Assembly: GCF_000502835.1 (NCBI RefSeq)
Contig: NZ_AYVL01000017.1
Span: forward strand, 769-64,768
Length of the DNA: 64,000 nt
From: Mesorhizobium sp. LSJC280B00
GTDB lineage: Bacteria > Pseudomonadota > Alphaproteobacteria > Rhizobiales > Rhizobiaceae
Direction: 5' to 3'
Shown: positions 1-9,323 of the stretch, in pieces
Position numbering within the stretch: the stretch's first letter is position 1
How the letters are laid out: the number at the start of each line of letters is the position of its first letter
The notes under the pieces: model-generated
What the model was told of the DNA's origin: nothing
Seen by the model: only the letters and a program-made list of their open reading frames with translations
The model's database searches: none
Made by a program: the position numbers and the translations under genes

Positions 1-853
1 TGGTCGAGGTCTGGTAATACTGCGCGCGGATGGCCGCCATGGCCTCGATCAACGGTCCCCACGGCGCGGGAAAGCGTTCTTCCGCCATCATCCGGTGCAG
101 CATGCGCATATGGCCGGCCAACTCGTCGTTGAGGAACTCCACCACGGGCATAGCCGGATAGCGCTGCAGCAGCAGGATTGCCGCGTTGTCGGCCTCGCCG
201 GCCGACCTGTCCTTGTCGCATCCATGCAGATCGTTCTGCAGGCGCCCTATCGCGGAGATGAGCCGCAGGACCTGGCGAAACGCCGGACGCGCGCGCAAGG
301 TCGCCATGTCCAGCCCCCACAGCAACGACAGGCAACAGAACACGTTCGTGTAGGCGATCGCATCGATGCCGTTGTGCAGGTACTCGGCGTAGGACCAGCG
401 TTCCGCCCCTGCCGCCTGCGCGTGTCCGGCGCGCAGCGCCGCGCAGTAGCACCGTGTATCGTCGAGAAGCTGAGCATAGTCGCGACGATCGTAGGCGAGC
501 GCGGCCAGCGAAGCGCGCAGCACAGCGCAGCCCTCGAATCCGGGGAACGCGCACGGCACGCCCTGCCCCAGCGCCTGCTCCACCGCGGCGAGCTGCTCCG
601 GCGCGATCAGGCCAAGGTCGTTGCAATCGTCGAGCCAGAACAGCAGCGCCAGTTCGCGATAGAACGCCACGATCAGCGTTTCGTCCTGCGGATCGCGGCC
701 GGTGCGGGCGCTGGTGTCGCGCAGGCTCGGGTGGATGCGCTGCAGGATGTACTGGCCGCCCCTGACCGCTTCCACGGCATGCTCGTGGGCGAACCCGGTC
801 AGGGAACGCCCCCACTCCAGCACCTGCTGCAGCGCGCGTTCGGTCTGGATCAT
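1..853 (-). CDS. ks: ent-kaurene synthase (KS), C-terminus cut by window edge
   Basis: Class I diterpene synthase that ionises ent-copalyl diphosphate and cyclises it to ent-kaurene, the hydrocarbon precursor of gibberellin. The frame from 853 down to base 1 is open for 284 codons and lacks its stop, so about 15-20 C-terminal residues of the usual roughly 300 are outside the window. The aspartate-rich motif DDCND (residues 75-79) binds the diphosphate-Mg cluster, and a QNDLHGCDKDR segment occupies the place of the second metal motif. The sequence is very close to the Bradyrhizobium KS as I remember it. The ATG overlaps the CPS stop (ATGA), so translation is coupled. It is the last gene of the gibberellin operon seen here. 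Confidence 0.93.
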   Translation of the reverse strand, partial: MIQTERALQQVLEWGRSLTGFAHEHAVEAVRGGQYILQRIHPSLRDTSARTGRDPQDETLIVAFYRELALLFWLDDCNDLGLIAPEQLAAVEQALGQGVPCAFPGFEGCAVLRASLAALAYDRRDYAQLLDDTRCYCAALRAGHAQAAGAERWSYAEYLHNGIDAIAYTNVFCCLSLLWGLDMATLRARPAFRQVLRLISAIGRLQNDLHGCDKDRSAGEADNAAILLLQRYPAMPVVEFLNDELAGHMRMLHRMMAEERFPAPWGPLIEAMAAIRAQYYQTST

Positions 854-2400
854 GGCGCCGCTCCTGCTCCCTCGGCCAGGACGCGCCGCCCCCAACGAAG
901 CGCCAGCCACAACCCGGCGAGTTCGGCCACGCGCACCACCCGGGTGGGGCAATACAGTTCCTTGCCGATCCACAGCGGCGTCTGCGGCCATGCATGCGCC
1001 GCATGGCGGGCGAGCATCCACTCCAGCGCACGCGCCACCGCCTGCGCGATGCGCCGGCGCCCTGTCGGCTCTTCGCTCCCGTCCATCACGTGCAACGCGA
1101 ACAGCGCATAGGCGGTTTCCTCGAATGTGGACGCGCGACCGGCGCCCCAGCCGCCGTCGTCACGCTGCGCCTGCAGCAGCGCCGCCAGCGCGCGCTCGTC
1201 GCGCCACTGGGGCTTGCCTTGCGCCAGCGCAGCGACCGCATGCGCGGTGGGATACAGCCACGAGACGTGCCATTTTTCGTTGTCCCATAGACCGTGCGGG
1301 TTGCGATTGGCCTCGACGTAGGCGCTGGTGCCGACGGCCGGCTTTCCCAACATTCGCAACGCATGCAGGGCATGGGTGTTGGTCGACACCGAGGCATTGC
1401 GCTCGCCGGGAAAGGTGACGAACAGCTCGCCGATTTCGAAATGGCGCAACGCATCGACCGCCGGGTCGCGGCCTGCAAGGCGCAGGACGCACAACGCAAC
1501 GGCGGTGTCGTCCGCATCGGCCGCGAAGTGCAAGGCCGGGCCCAGACCCCGCACGCCCAGCCGGGCGTCGAGCTGCGCGACGATCACTTGCACCGCCTCG
1601 GCGAGCGCGGGATGGGCGAACAGCCCGGCCAGATGCAGGGTGTACAGCGACCAGCATGGCTCGAACACATTGATCGGCCAGACGTTGGGAACGACACCTT
1701 CGATGCCGCTGCGCGTCGCCCGCGATGCCGCCTGCAGGTACGCGTCGGCGCGCCCGACCTGCGGCGTGCTCCCCTGTGCCACGGCGCGCGCACGCCACGC
1801 GGCGGTGGCCGCCGGACTGATGCCGATGCTGCCGTCTTCATCCGGGCATGCGGTGGTCGGCGACGTCCCCCAGGCTTCCCAGGAGTGCAGCAACGGATGG
1901 CCGCTCGGCAACGTCCCCACCGCCCCCAGCTTGACCAGGCACGCTTGCCGCAACGGCAACAGCGCCGGGTGGCGCGGAAACGCCACGCCGCCCAGCAAGG
2001 ATGCGGCCTCGCCGCATAACTGCGGCAGGATCAGCTCCGCGCCGATCGGCGCGTCTTCCGGCACCGCATGCACGTAAGGATCGGGCTGGCGCTCGAGGAA
2101 CCGGGTTGCAGCCTGGACTGCGTCGGCAGCGCCCGGAACAGGATCGGCACGCTGCAATGCCAGCAACGCCGCCCACGTAGGCGCATGGCGGAACAGCGGG
2201 AAGTCCGCGCTTCCCCATCCGCCATCGGCCTGTTGCTGCGCGATGAGCCACGCGTATGCGTCCTGCCGACCGGAGACGTTGCCGTGGAACTGCAGAGCTC
2301 GCGCCGTGTCGTAGACGGACGGACCGACGCTGCCGCCGTCGCTCATCTCGCTCAGCAGGTGGCGCAATTCGGAAAGGATCTGTTCGGGCAGCGCGTTCAC
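850..2400 (-). CDS. cps: ent-copalyl diphosphate synthase (CPS)
   Basis: Class II diterpene cyclase that protonates geranylgeranyl diphosphate to give ent-copalyl diphosphate, the first committed gibberellin step. The general-acid DxDD motif is present as DADD (residues 295-298), and QW-type repeats (GGWGSA near residue 61, GGWGAG near 418) are visible. I chose the GTG at 2400 because it gives 516 residues, the usual length of rhizobial CPS, and has an AAGGAA ribosome site about 10 bases upstream. The frame stays open upstream to 2856, but that part is the shadow of the GGPP synthase gene. It lies between the GGPP synthase gene and ks and supplies ks with substrate. Confidence 0.95.
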   Translation of the reverse strand: MNALPEQILSELRHLLSEMSDGGSVGPSVYDTARALQFHGNVSGRQDAYAWLIAQQQADGGWGSADFPLFRHAPTWAALLALQRADPVPGAADAVQAATRFLERQPDPYVHAVPEDAPIGAELILPQLCGEAASLLGGVAFPRHPALLPLRQACLVKLGAVGTLPSGHPLLHSWEAWGTSPTTACPDEDGSIGISPAATAAWRARAVAQGSTPQVGRADAYLQAASRATRSGIEGVVPNVWPINVFEPCWSLYTLHLAGLFAHPALAEAVQVIVAQLDARLGVRGLGPALHFAADADDTAVALCVLRLAGRDPAVDALRHFEIGELFVTFPGERNASVSTNTHALHALRMLGKPAVGTSAYVEANRNPHGLWDNEKWHVSWLYPTAHAVAALAQGKPQWRDERALAALLQAQRDDGGWGAGRASTFEETAYALFALHVMDGSEEPTGRRRIAQAVARALEWMLARHAAHAWPQTPLWIGKELYCPTRVVRVAELAGLWLALRWGRRVLAEGAGAAP

Positions 2401-2545
2401 GCGGGATGTTCCTTCTGCAGAGGGTCGACGACAACCAGGATCGGGCAGACGCCGCGCACGTCGCCGCCGGTTCGGACAGTGCAGCATGCACCGCCCGCCG
2501 GCCGATCGTAGCAGCACAGGGGCGAGTCCATGCGGACGGACGCGC

Positions 2546-3547
2546 TCATGCGTATGGCGCGGACAGATACACGTTGGCCCGCTGCAGTATCTGCGCCAAC
2601 CGTTCCGCACGCTGCCCCAGCGGGACGATGGCTTCCCCGGCGTCGCGCAACAAATCCAGCGCGAACTGGCGCGCTGCCTGCAGCCCCATGATCGACGCGC
2701 AGGTCGGCTTCTGCGCCGCCGCGTCCTTGCCGGGGGTCTTGCCCAGCGTCGCGGTATCCGCTGTCGCGTCGAGAATGTCGTCGACCACCTGCAACGCCAG
2801 GCCGAAACAGGCGGTGTACCGATCGAGCGCACAGTACAGCGCAGCGTGCGCGGCATCCTCCGCGATGGAGCATAGCGCGCCCATGCGAACGGACGCGCGC
2901 ACTAGCGCTCCGCTCTTCATCCGGTGCATCGCCACGATCCTGTCCAGCTCGGCGTGCTTTCCGACCAGCGACAGATCCATGGCCTGCCCGCCTGCGGCAC
3001 CCTCGGCGGACACGGCCTGCGCCAGTTCGCGCACGAGCGCGATTCGGTTGTCGCCCGGCGCATCCAGGCTCGCCAGGGTCAGGAAGGCGTGCGCCTGCAG
3101 CGCATCGCCGACCAGGATCGCAGTGGCTTCGCCGAACTTTACGTGCACGGTCGGAAGGCCGCGGCGAAGCACGTCGTCGTCCATCGCGGGCAGGTCGTCG
3201 TGGACCAGGGTACAGGCGTGCATCATCTCGATGGCGGCGCCGACGTCGTCGAGCATGTGCGCCGGCGTGTCGGCCAGTGCGCCGGCCGCCAGACAGAGCA
3301 AGGCGCGGGTGCGCTTCCCGCCATGCAAGGTGGCGTAGCGCATCGCCGCCATCAGCTCGGTCTCACCGTCGTCTTCGGCGCAGAGAAGACGCGCCAGCGC
3401 CTGTTCGACCCGCTTTGCGCCGTCCTGCATCCAGATCTCCGGCAGCAGCCTGCCGGATGCGCCGCGCGCCTGCGCGCCCAATCCGCGGAGCGCGGAAACG
3501 CCAGTTCGGTCGTCGTATAGCGTGGAACCGGTCTGCATGTTTTTCAT
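2546..3547 (-). CDS. geranylgeranyl diphosphate synthase (IDS2/GGPS)
   Basis: Trans-isoprenyl diphosphate synthase that condenses IPP with allylic diphosphates to make the C20 substrate of CPS. The first aspartate-rich motif DDLPAMDDD (residues 117-125) and the second, DDILD (256-260), are intact, and GGKR (76-79) is the IPP-binding segment. At 333 residues it is full length. In some rhizobial gibberellin operons this gene is degenerate or missing, but here it appears functional. It lies 145 bases after the CYP117 stop and about 145 before the CPS start, the loosest spacing in the operon. Confidence 0.93.
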   Translation of the reverse strand: MKNMQTGSTLYDDRTGVSALRGLGAQARGASGRLLPEIWMQDGAKRVEQALARLLCAEDDGETELMAAMRYATLHGGKRTRALLCLAAGALADTPAHMLDDVGAAIEMMHACTLVHDDLPAMDDDVLRRGLPTVHVKFGEATAILVGDALQAHAFLTLASLDAPGDNRIALVRELAQAVSAEGAAGGQAMDLSLVGKHAELDRIVAMHRMKSGALVRASVRMGALCSIAEDAAHAALYCALDRYTACFGLALQVVDDILDATADTATLGKTPGKDAAAQKPTCASIMGLQAARQFALDLLRDAGEAIVPLGQRAERLAQILQRANVYLSAPYA

Positions 3548-3692
3548 GTCCTTGTACCTGACACGAGATGACCACAGCGAGCGCCAAGCCGCAGCGGTGT
3601 TGCCGGCGTCGCACCGAGCGCGTGCGCTGAGTGCAGCAATGCCGCGCCTCGCCGGCGCCGCTGCCTCGCCACACGGGGCATGCGATGCCAGC

Positions 3693-5036
3693 TCATGAGA
3701 AGCCTATGCGGATTGCCATGGACGGATGTGCGGTCGGGTAATACCGCCGGCCTTTTTCGACGCCGCTCAGCAACCGCGGCCGCACCCCGGCCTTGTGCAT
3801 GATCAGCGCCAAGGCGATGCAGAACTGCACCATTTCCAGCCATACCAGGTGGTAGCCGATGCAGACGTGTGGGCCGGTACCGAACTGCAGCATGTCCACC
3901 GGCCGGATCGGCTCCGTGCGTTGCAGCCACCGCGCCAGGCGGAACTGATCAGGCGCCTCGTGCAGCAGCGCCGAGGTCGAGAAATGCAGCAGCGGGATGC
4001 ACAGATGGATGCCCGCGGGAATGCGCCGTTGGCCGAGTTGCAATTCCTGCAGCGCGCGACGCGGCAGGAGCGTGGTCGCCGGATGCAGGCGCAGTGTCTC
4101 GCGGAACAGCGCCTCGGCGACCGGACACTGCGCCAGGTCCGCGTGCCGGGTCGGCACCGCGCCCACGCGTTGCGCCTCCTCGACCAGGGCGTCCCACAGC
4201 ACAGGCTGCCGCGCCAGCTCGATCACCATCCAGGCCATCGTCGAGGCAGTGGTGTCGTGACCGGCAAGCAGCAGCAAGCGGATATTGGCGACCAGGACGT
4301 CATCGGAAAGCGCATCGTCGCTGCGGTCGAAGGCGCTCACCATGTCGTTGATCAACCCGGTGCGCGCGGCATGCGCGCGCGCGTCGCGGACGAACTGGCG
4401 CAACTGCGCGTCGATCCAGTCGCGGGCGGCGCGGCCTCGCCGCAAGGGCAGTCCGGGCAGGTCGACCGGGGGGGCGACGATCAACTGCAGCAGTTGCCGG
4501 TATTTGCGATGCCATCCCGGCAGGTCCTGCGCGGGGATTCCCATGAGGTTGAAGATGAGCTTGAGCATCAGGTCGCCGGTTTCGCGCAGGATGGTTACCT
4601 CGCCGCGGCCGCGCCACGCCTGCACCCGCGCCCAGATGACGGGCGCGAACAGGTCGCCGATGCCGGCCTGGGTCAGCCCCTTGGGCAGGAACGCCGCCTT
4701 GATCGCATCGCGCGCCTGCCGGTGCGCGGCGCCGTCCTGGGCAACCAACGTTCCGCCAAGCAATTCGGGCGCGATCTCTTCGATCAGCGCCGAGGACACT
4801 TCCTTGTGCCGGAGCAGTGCGAACGCATCCGGATGCACGCAGGTCATCAGGTGTCCGGCAGGGCCGAAATCCAGCCAGAAGTGGCTGCCCAGCGTCCGTT
4901 CCGCGCGCCGCAGCAGGCGCGGCAGGTCGCAGACGATGGCGGGAAGATGCCCGACCAGGGGGAAAGCGCCGGGCATGACCGGGATGTCGTATCGCAGCCG
5001 GTGCTGACGGTTGAGCGGGTTGAGCAGCATGTCCAT
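3693..5036 (-). CDS. cytochrome P450 CYP117 of the gibberellin operon
   Basis: P450 assigned, from work on rhizobial gibberellin operons, to oxidation of ent-kaurene through to ent-kaurenoic acid. Visible landmarks are the I-helix LLAGHDTTAS, the K-helix ExxR as ETLR, and the heme ligand loop FGTGPHVCIG. The start is the ATG at 5036, giving 447 residues that begin MDMLLNPLNR. It overlaps the upstream SDR stop by one base (TGATG), so an earlier start in the same frame is unnecessary. Electrons probably come from the ferredoxin domain encoded just upstream. Confidence 0.94.
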   Translation of the reverse strand: MDMLLNPLNRQHRLRYDIPVMPGAFPLVGHLPAIVCDLPRLLRRAERTLGSHFWLDFGPAGHLMTCVHPDAFALLRHKEVSSALIEEIAPELLGGTLVAQDGAAHRQARDAIKAAFLPKGLTQAGIGDLFAPVIWARVQAWRGRGEVTILRETGDLMLKLIFNLMGIPAQDLPGWHRKYRQLLQLIVAPPVDLPGLPLRRGRAARDWIDAQLRQFVRDARAHAARTGLINDMVSAFDRSDDALSDDVLVANIRLLLLAGHDTTASTMAWMVIELARQPVLWDALVEEAQRVGAVPTRHADLAQCPVAEALFRETLRLHPATTLLPRRALQELQLGQRRIPAGIHLCIPLLHFSTSALLHEAPDQFRLARWLQRTEPIRPVDMLQFGTGPHVCIGYHLVWLEMVQFCIALALIMHKAGVRPRLLSGVEKGRRYYPTAHPSMAIRIGFS

Positions 5037-6175
5037 CAGCAGCGCGCCGCCGCCGCCGCTTCGGCGGTGTCGCCGGCAGGCCGCGCGGCGCAGCTGTTGC
5101 CACCGTCGGCGTACGTCGGCACATGCGCCAGCATGCCGCCGTCGATGCACACGACCTGGCCGGTGATGAACGCAGCATCGTCGGAGAGCAGGAACGCCAC
5201 CAGCGCCGCCACGTCCTCGGGGCGGCCGACGCGCGGCAGGAGCTGGTGCCGACGCAGATGCCGTTGCATGCACTCGTCCAGCTTGGCGAGGAGACGCTCG
5301 GTCATGACGAGACCCGGCGCAACCGCGTTGCAGCGGATCTGCGCATGACCGTACTGGGTGGCGAGCGAGGCCGACAGCATGTTCATCGCCGCCTTCGACG
5401 CGGCGTAGGACGTCTGCGCGGTGTCACCGCTGAGCCCCTGGCACGACGACATGTTGACGATCGCGCCACCGCCGCGGGCGATCATCCGTGGGATGGCCTG
5501 CCGGCAGCAAAGCAGCGTGCCGCGCAGATTGGTCGCCATGGTCTGATCCCAGACCGCCAGGTCCAGGTCGAGGATCGCGCGGTCGCGTGAGGTCAGATGC
5601 ATGGCGCTCGCATTGTTCACCAGCAGGTCGACCCCACCGAAGTGCCGCTCCGCCGTCTCGAACAGCGCCGCCACCGCCTGCGCATCGGCGATATCCATGG
5701 CCAGGGGCAGCGCGTGGCCTGCTTCGGCCGCGATCTGCGCGGTGCAGGCGATGGCCGCCGAGCCATCAATGTCGGCCACCACCACTCTGCCGCCCCCGCG
5801 CGCGATGGCGAGAGCGCATGCCTTGCCGATGCCGGCGCCAGCGCCGGTCACCACGGCCACCTTGCCTTCAAACCGTCCATCGTGTCCTCCTGGATTGCGT
5901 TGGTCTTTCGCGGCATGCCGCTCGGCCTCCGCCGGAGAAGGCGCAGGGTCGGCGCTGGCGCGCTCGCCATCGCCAGCGTCGCTTTCGATGACCCGAATGG
6001 CGGCGACCGGGCACTGGCTGGCCGCAAGCCGCACGGCGGCGTGCAGCGCCTGCGGGACCGTCGCCACGCACACTTCTGCCACGCCGTCCGGTTCGCGCTG
6101 GCGAAAGGTGCCCGGCAGCGTCAGCACGCACTGCCCGGTAGTTCCGCACAGATCCTGATCGACCAGGACGCGCAT
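5036..6175 (-). CDS. ferredoxin-SDR fusion protein of the gibberellin operon
   Basis: One uninterrupted 379-residue frame joins two proteins that are usually separate. Residues 1-65 are a 3Fe-4S type ferredoxin (cysteines in DLCGTTGQC and later a CPV motif). A roughly 40-residue Pro/Ala/Glu linker follows, then a short-chain dehydrogenase/reductase (TGAGAGIG nucleotide motif, NNAS, catalytic Ser and YAASK). The ferredoxin should feed electrons to the operon P450s. The SDR is implicated in the oxidation that accompanies GA12-aldehyde to GA9 conversion. I chose the ATG at 6175, one base after the CYP114 stop; an in-frame ATG at 6193 lies inside CYP114. Fused versions are known in some rhizobia, to my recollection. 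Confidence 0.9.
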   Translation of the reverse strand: MRVLVDQDLCGTTGQCVLTLPGTFRQREPDGVAEVCVATVPQALHAAVRLAASQCPVAAIRVIESDAGDGERASADPAPSPAEAERHAAKDQRNPGGHDGRFEGKVAVVTGAGAGIGKACALAIARGGGRVVVADIDGSAAIACTAQIAAEAGHALPLAMDIADAQAVAALFETAERHFGGVDLLVNNASAMHLTSRDRAILDLDLAVWDQTMATNLRGTLLCCRQAIPRMIARGGGAIVNMSSCQGLSGDTAQTSYAASKAAMNMLSASLATQYGHAQIRCNAVAPGLVMTERLLAKLDECMQRHLRRHQLLPRVGRPEDVAALVAFLLSDDAAFITGQVVCIDGGMLAHVPTYADGGNSCAARPAGDTAEAAAAARC

Positions 6176-6176
6176 C

Positions 6177-7475
6177 TCAGCCCTCCTGCCCATGCAGCCG
6201 CACCGTCAGCGCGCGGAACGTCCTAAGGAACGCGGAGGGCTCCCGGGTCGGCTGCTCGGCCAATGCCAGCGTGGGGAAGCGCGCCTGGATCCGCGGCAGG
6301 CTCTCGGCTAACTGCACCCGGGCCAGTTGCGCACCAAGGCAGAAGTGGATGCCGTGGCCGAAGGTCAGCATGATCTTCCCGTCGATCGACATGCCAGGAC
6401 TGGTGCCGTAGAACCGCACGGGATCGAAGCGGTCGGGATCGGCGAAGGCGTGCGGGTCGCGATTGCCGGCCGCGATCAGCACGCGCACGTCCGCGTTCTT
6501 CGGGATCACCACGCCGCCCAGTTCGATGTCGCGCTGGGCGATACGCGGAATGGAGCTGAACATGGCGGGCGCGTCGTAGCGCAGGGCTTCTTCGACGAAT
6601 GCCTTCACCCCCACGGCATCTCCCTTCAGCCAGTGCCGCTGTTCGGGATGCGCCAGCATCGCCAGAACCGCATGGCCGATGGCCGCGGCAGTGGTGGCGA
6701 AGCCGCCCAGCAGCATGCCCCAGAGCATGCTGATCAATTCCGCATCCGACAGCATCTCGGCATCGTCGTCGTGTGCGCCGACCAGCATTGACACGATGTC
6801 GTGGCGGGAATCGGTGCGCTTGCGCTGTATGAGGTCGCCGAAGTAGGCCTGCACCCTGGCGCTGGCCGCGTCCCCCGCAGCGAGTTGGGGATCGCTGGCG
6901 TGCGGGCTCAGGCCTTCCAGAATGGCGCTGATGCCGGTGACGAGCCCGAGAATGTCGTCCCGGGGCATGCCGAACAGTTCGCCGAAAACCAGCATGGGCA
7001 AGGCCAGCGCGAATTCCTGATGCAGGTCCACTGCCTCCCCGCGCTCCAGTGCGGGCGCCATGCCCTCCAGGCGCGCTGCGACAATGCGAGCGATGGTCGG
7101 CCTCAGCTTGTCGATCTGGCCGATGGTGAAATCGCGCGAGATCAGCCGGCGCAGACGCGTATGGGTTGGAGGTTCCTTCATCGCTAAAGTGGACGCCAGC
7201 AAACTTAGCGACAGGCTGGTCGCCGCACGCGGGAAATAGCGCGCCAGTTCGCCCGGCGCCGGTCCCCGAAAAGCATCTCCCGTGGCCTTGAGCGCCCAGT
7301 AGATGTCGGCGTGGCGGCTCAACAGAAAGAGGCCCGACGCCGCGCGATGTACCGGATCGTGCTCGCGCAACCACCGCATGAATGGGTACGGGTCCTGAAT
7401 GCACGCTGGCGACGCCAGTTCGGCGAAGGCGTCCCGGCATGCTACCGTGGTTTCTTGCACGTCCATCTTGGTCAC
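6177..7475 (-). CDS. cytochrome P450 CYP114 of the gibberellin operon
   Basis: P450 of 432 residues. In the characterised pathway CYP114, with the operon ferredoxin, converts ent-kaurenoic acid via the ring B contraction to GA12-aldehyde. The heme ligand loop FGHGIHFCLG is intact. The I-helix region reads LLGGFATTAA, so the usual acid-alcohol pair (D/E-T) is replaced by A-T, which fits a P450 with unusual chemistry. The start is the first ATG at 7475; a second in-frame ATG three codons later is equally possible. The stop is one base before the ferredoxin-SDR start. Confidence 0.93.
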   Translation of the reverse strand: MTKMDVQETTVACRDAFAELASPACIQDPYPFMRWLREHDPVHRAASGLFLLSRHADIYWALKATGDAFRGPAPGELARYFPRAATSLSLSLLASTLAMKEPPTHTRLRRLISRDFTIGQIDKLRPTIARIVAARLEGMAPALERGEAVDLHQEFALALPMLVFGELFGMPRDDILGLVTGISAILEGLSPHASDPQLAAGDAASARVQAYFGDLIQRKRTDSRHDIVSMLVGAHDDDAEMLSDAELISMLWGMLLGGFATTAAAIGHAVLAMLAHPEQRHWLKGDAVGVKAFVEEALRYDAPAMFSSIPRIAQRDIELGGVVIPKNADVRVLIAAGNRDPHAFADPDRFDPVRFYGTSPGMSIDGKIMLTFGHGIHFCLGAQLARVQLAESLPRIQARFPTLALAEQPTREPSAFLRTFRALTVRLHGQEG

Positions 7476-7557
7476 CTGTTGGCTGGCTGATCTGATCGGC
7501 GCGCGGCAGGCGCGGCGGCAACTCGAGAACGTCGCGATTCCTGGTGGCGTCCCCGCA

Positions 7558-8760
7558 TCACCAGAGCACCGGGAACTCCTCGAACCCGCCAGTGATGATC
7601 TCCTTGCGCAACTTCAGTTCTTCGGGCGCCACGGCCAGGCGCAGCGCGGGAAAGCGCTGGAAGATCGAACCGAACACCGCCTTGAGTTCCAGCCTGACCA
7701 GCGCCAAGCCGATGCAGTTGTGCGGCCCGTAGGAGAACGCCAGGTGCGGGTTTTCGTCACGTCCGATGTCGAAGATTTCCGGGTCGTCGAAATGGCGCGG
7801 ATCGAAGGACGTCGCCGGCAGGCCGACCAGCACCTTGCTCTCCGCGGGAACATGCACGCCCGCGATGGTCACGTCGGTCCTCGGATAGCGCATGATGCCG
7901 TCCCAGCCCGCGCCCGGCGGGTACATGCGCAGGATTTCCTCCACCGCCTTGTCCACCAGGGATGGATCGCCCACCAGGCGTTCGCGCTGTTGCGGATGGC
8001 GGAACATGGCCAGCAGGCCGAATTCGATCTGCGCGACGGTGCTCTCGTGACCCGCCACGAGCATGCCCGCGGCCAGGCCGATCGCCTCTTCCTCGGTCGC
8101 CTTGCCCTGGTCGACCGCCGCCAGCAGATCCGTCAGCAGGTTGTCGCCCGGATCCTGGCGCTTGTCCCGCATCTTGCCGCGAATGTAGGCGCGGAGTTCT
8201 TCCCAGGCCAAGCGCGACGCGCTTCGCGGGCCGCTTTCATGCTGGTGCGTCATCACCTCGTCGGACAGCCCGGCGAAAAAGGCGTGATCCTCGTAGAGCA
8301 CGCCCATCAGCGCGCTGATGACCATGGCCGGAAGCGGAAAGGAGAGGTGGCGCCGCAGATCGGCGGGCTGGGGCTGGGCCGCCAGCGTGTCGAACAACTG
8401 CGCGGCGATCGCCTCGACCTGCTGCGCGAGCAGCTTCACCCTGCCGTTGCTGAAGGCCGGCGCCACGATCGTGCGTAACCGCGTATGCTCGCCCCCCTCG
8501 TGCGAGACCAGCCATCCTGGCGAACCGAGAATCACCGAATCCGGGGTGAATGCCGCCGGCGGCATTCCCGCGGGCCGGAACGCCGCGTCGGACAACACCG
8601 CCTTGGCCTCGTCATAGCCTGTCACCCACCAGCCTTCGTGCCCGGACGGGAAGCGCACGCGGTGGATCGGACCGTTGGCCCGTAGCGCCAACATCTCGGG
8701 CGAGGGCTCAATGTGATCGACGCGCCAGATCGGCAGCGTCGGCAAAGGTTGTTCGGACAT
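7558..8760 (-). CDS. cytochrome P450 CYP112, first gene of the gibberellin operon
   Basis: P450 of 400 residues. CYP112 in this operon is credited with the C20 oxidations that turn GA12 into GA9. The I-helix AGHESTV, K-helix EILR and heme loop FSYGPHNCIG are present. It is the most upstream gene of the operon, with 82 bases to CYP114. No CYP115 (GA9 to bioactive GA4) lies upstream; instead there is a nifH remnant and a sigma54-like promoter on the same strand, so transcription may be tied to nitrogen-fixing conditions. Confidence 0.93.
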   Translation of the reverse strand: MSEQPLPTLPIWRVDHIEPSPEMLALRANGPIHRVRFPSGHEGWWVTGYDEAKAVLSDAAFRPAGMPPAAFTPDSVILGSPGWLVSHEGGEHTRLRTIVAPAFSNGRVKLLAQQVEAIAAQLFDTLAAQPQPADLRRHLSFPLPAMVISALMGVLYEDHAFFAGLSDEVMTHQHESGPRSASRLAWEELRAYIRGKMRDKRQDPGDNLLTDLLAAVDQGKATEEEAIGLAAGMLVAGHESTVAQIEFGLLAMFRHPQQRERLVGDPSLVDKAVEEILRMYPPGAGWDGIMRYPRTDVTIAGVHVPAESKVLVGLPATSFDPRHFDDPEIFDIGRDENPHLAFSYGPHNCIGLALVRLELKAVFGSIFQRFPALRLAVAPEELKLRKEIITGGFEEFPVLW

Positions 8761-8896
8761 GCTGGCACTTCACTCTATAGCGATGGAAGGGCGGAAGGTG
8801 ACCGGCGGGTGCTGCGGCAGCGAAGACCTAAGACGGCATGTAGACGACGTCGTCCGAAGGCAGACCGATTATCAAGATCGGCTAACGCGTAACTGT

Positions 8897-9073
8897 CTAG
8901 GCACATCGCGCGGCGAGATGCGAGGTCAGGATAAAGTCGGTGTGGTGGGCCTTTGACTCGCCGCCGGCCAAGATTTCCTGCGCAAGGGTCGACAAGGCCA
9001 GCGCGCTGTTTGGTAAGGGCGGTTTCGCCGAGGGCCCCTTCCCATAGAATGCTATCTGATGCGGATTTGACAT
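8897..9073 (-). pseudogene. nifH: nifH 5' remnant (nitrogenase iron protein)
   Basis: From the ATG at 9073 the minus strand reads MSNPHQIAFYGKG, the NifH N-terminus up to the start of the P-loop (normally QIAFYGKGGIGKS). After this a frameshift occurs. In the shifted frame the DNA still follows nifH: a TLAALVDL-like stretch, QKIL, ADSTRLIL and HLAA can be traced, with a further small deletion. The reading ends in TAG at 8897. Only about 60 of roughly 297 codons remain. The remnant sits between a nifH-type promoter and the first gibberellin gene, on the same strand. Confidence 0.82.
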
Positions 9074-9160
9074 TTTGCTTTTCTTTCTTCGTTCCATCGA
9101 TCGCGGTGCCATCCACGAAATGAGGTCGGTCGGCGGCTCCCGGCCCGCAACGAAGGAGCT

Positions 9161-9175
9161 TCAAAACTCGTGCCA
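9161..9175 (-). promoter_or_regulatory. sigma54-type promoter of the nifH remnant (weak -12)
   Basis: Minus strand TGGCACGAGTTTTGA: the -24 element TGGCAC is perfect, the spacing is correct, and the -12 element is TTGA instead of TTGC. It lies 88 bases before the broken nifH ATG, like a normal rhizobial nifH promoter. A near-identical sequence occurs at 27632-27646. Activity after the C-to-A change is uncertain. Confidence 0.6.
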
Positions 9176-9323
9176 ATTTGGCCGGCCCAGCAGAAGAAAA
9201 AAATTGTGATTGCTTTTCATCGGGTTAGCCTGAGGCCAGACAAGAGCTCGGCGAAATAGGCCGGTGTCGCGGGCCAACAAAGGCGACAGAACAGTGTCGG
9301 ATAGTACGCCTCGGCGACCTTTC

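Noticed and set aside
95..1111. 338-codon plus-strand ORF opposite KS and CPS
   Set aside because: Antisense shadow; the minus strand carries the complete class I and class II cyclase signatures.
2401..2856. Upstream extension of the CPS frame
   Set aside because: Overlaps the GGPP synthase gene, has no family match, and the GTG at 2400 gives the normal 516-residue protein with a ribosome site.
3726..5348. 540-codon plus-strand ORF opposite CYP117 and the SDR
   Set aside because: Shadow frame produced by GC-rich codon bias of the minus-strand genes; no motifs, no ribosome site, and the opposite strand encodes clear P450 and SDR families.
9265..9279. TGT-N9-ACA as NifA activator site
   Set aside because: Spacer is nine bases, not ten; the one-mismatch site at 9324 with correct spacing is a better candidate.
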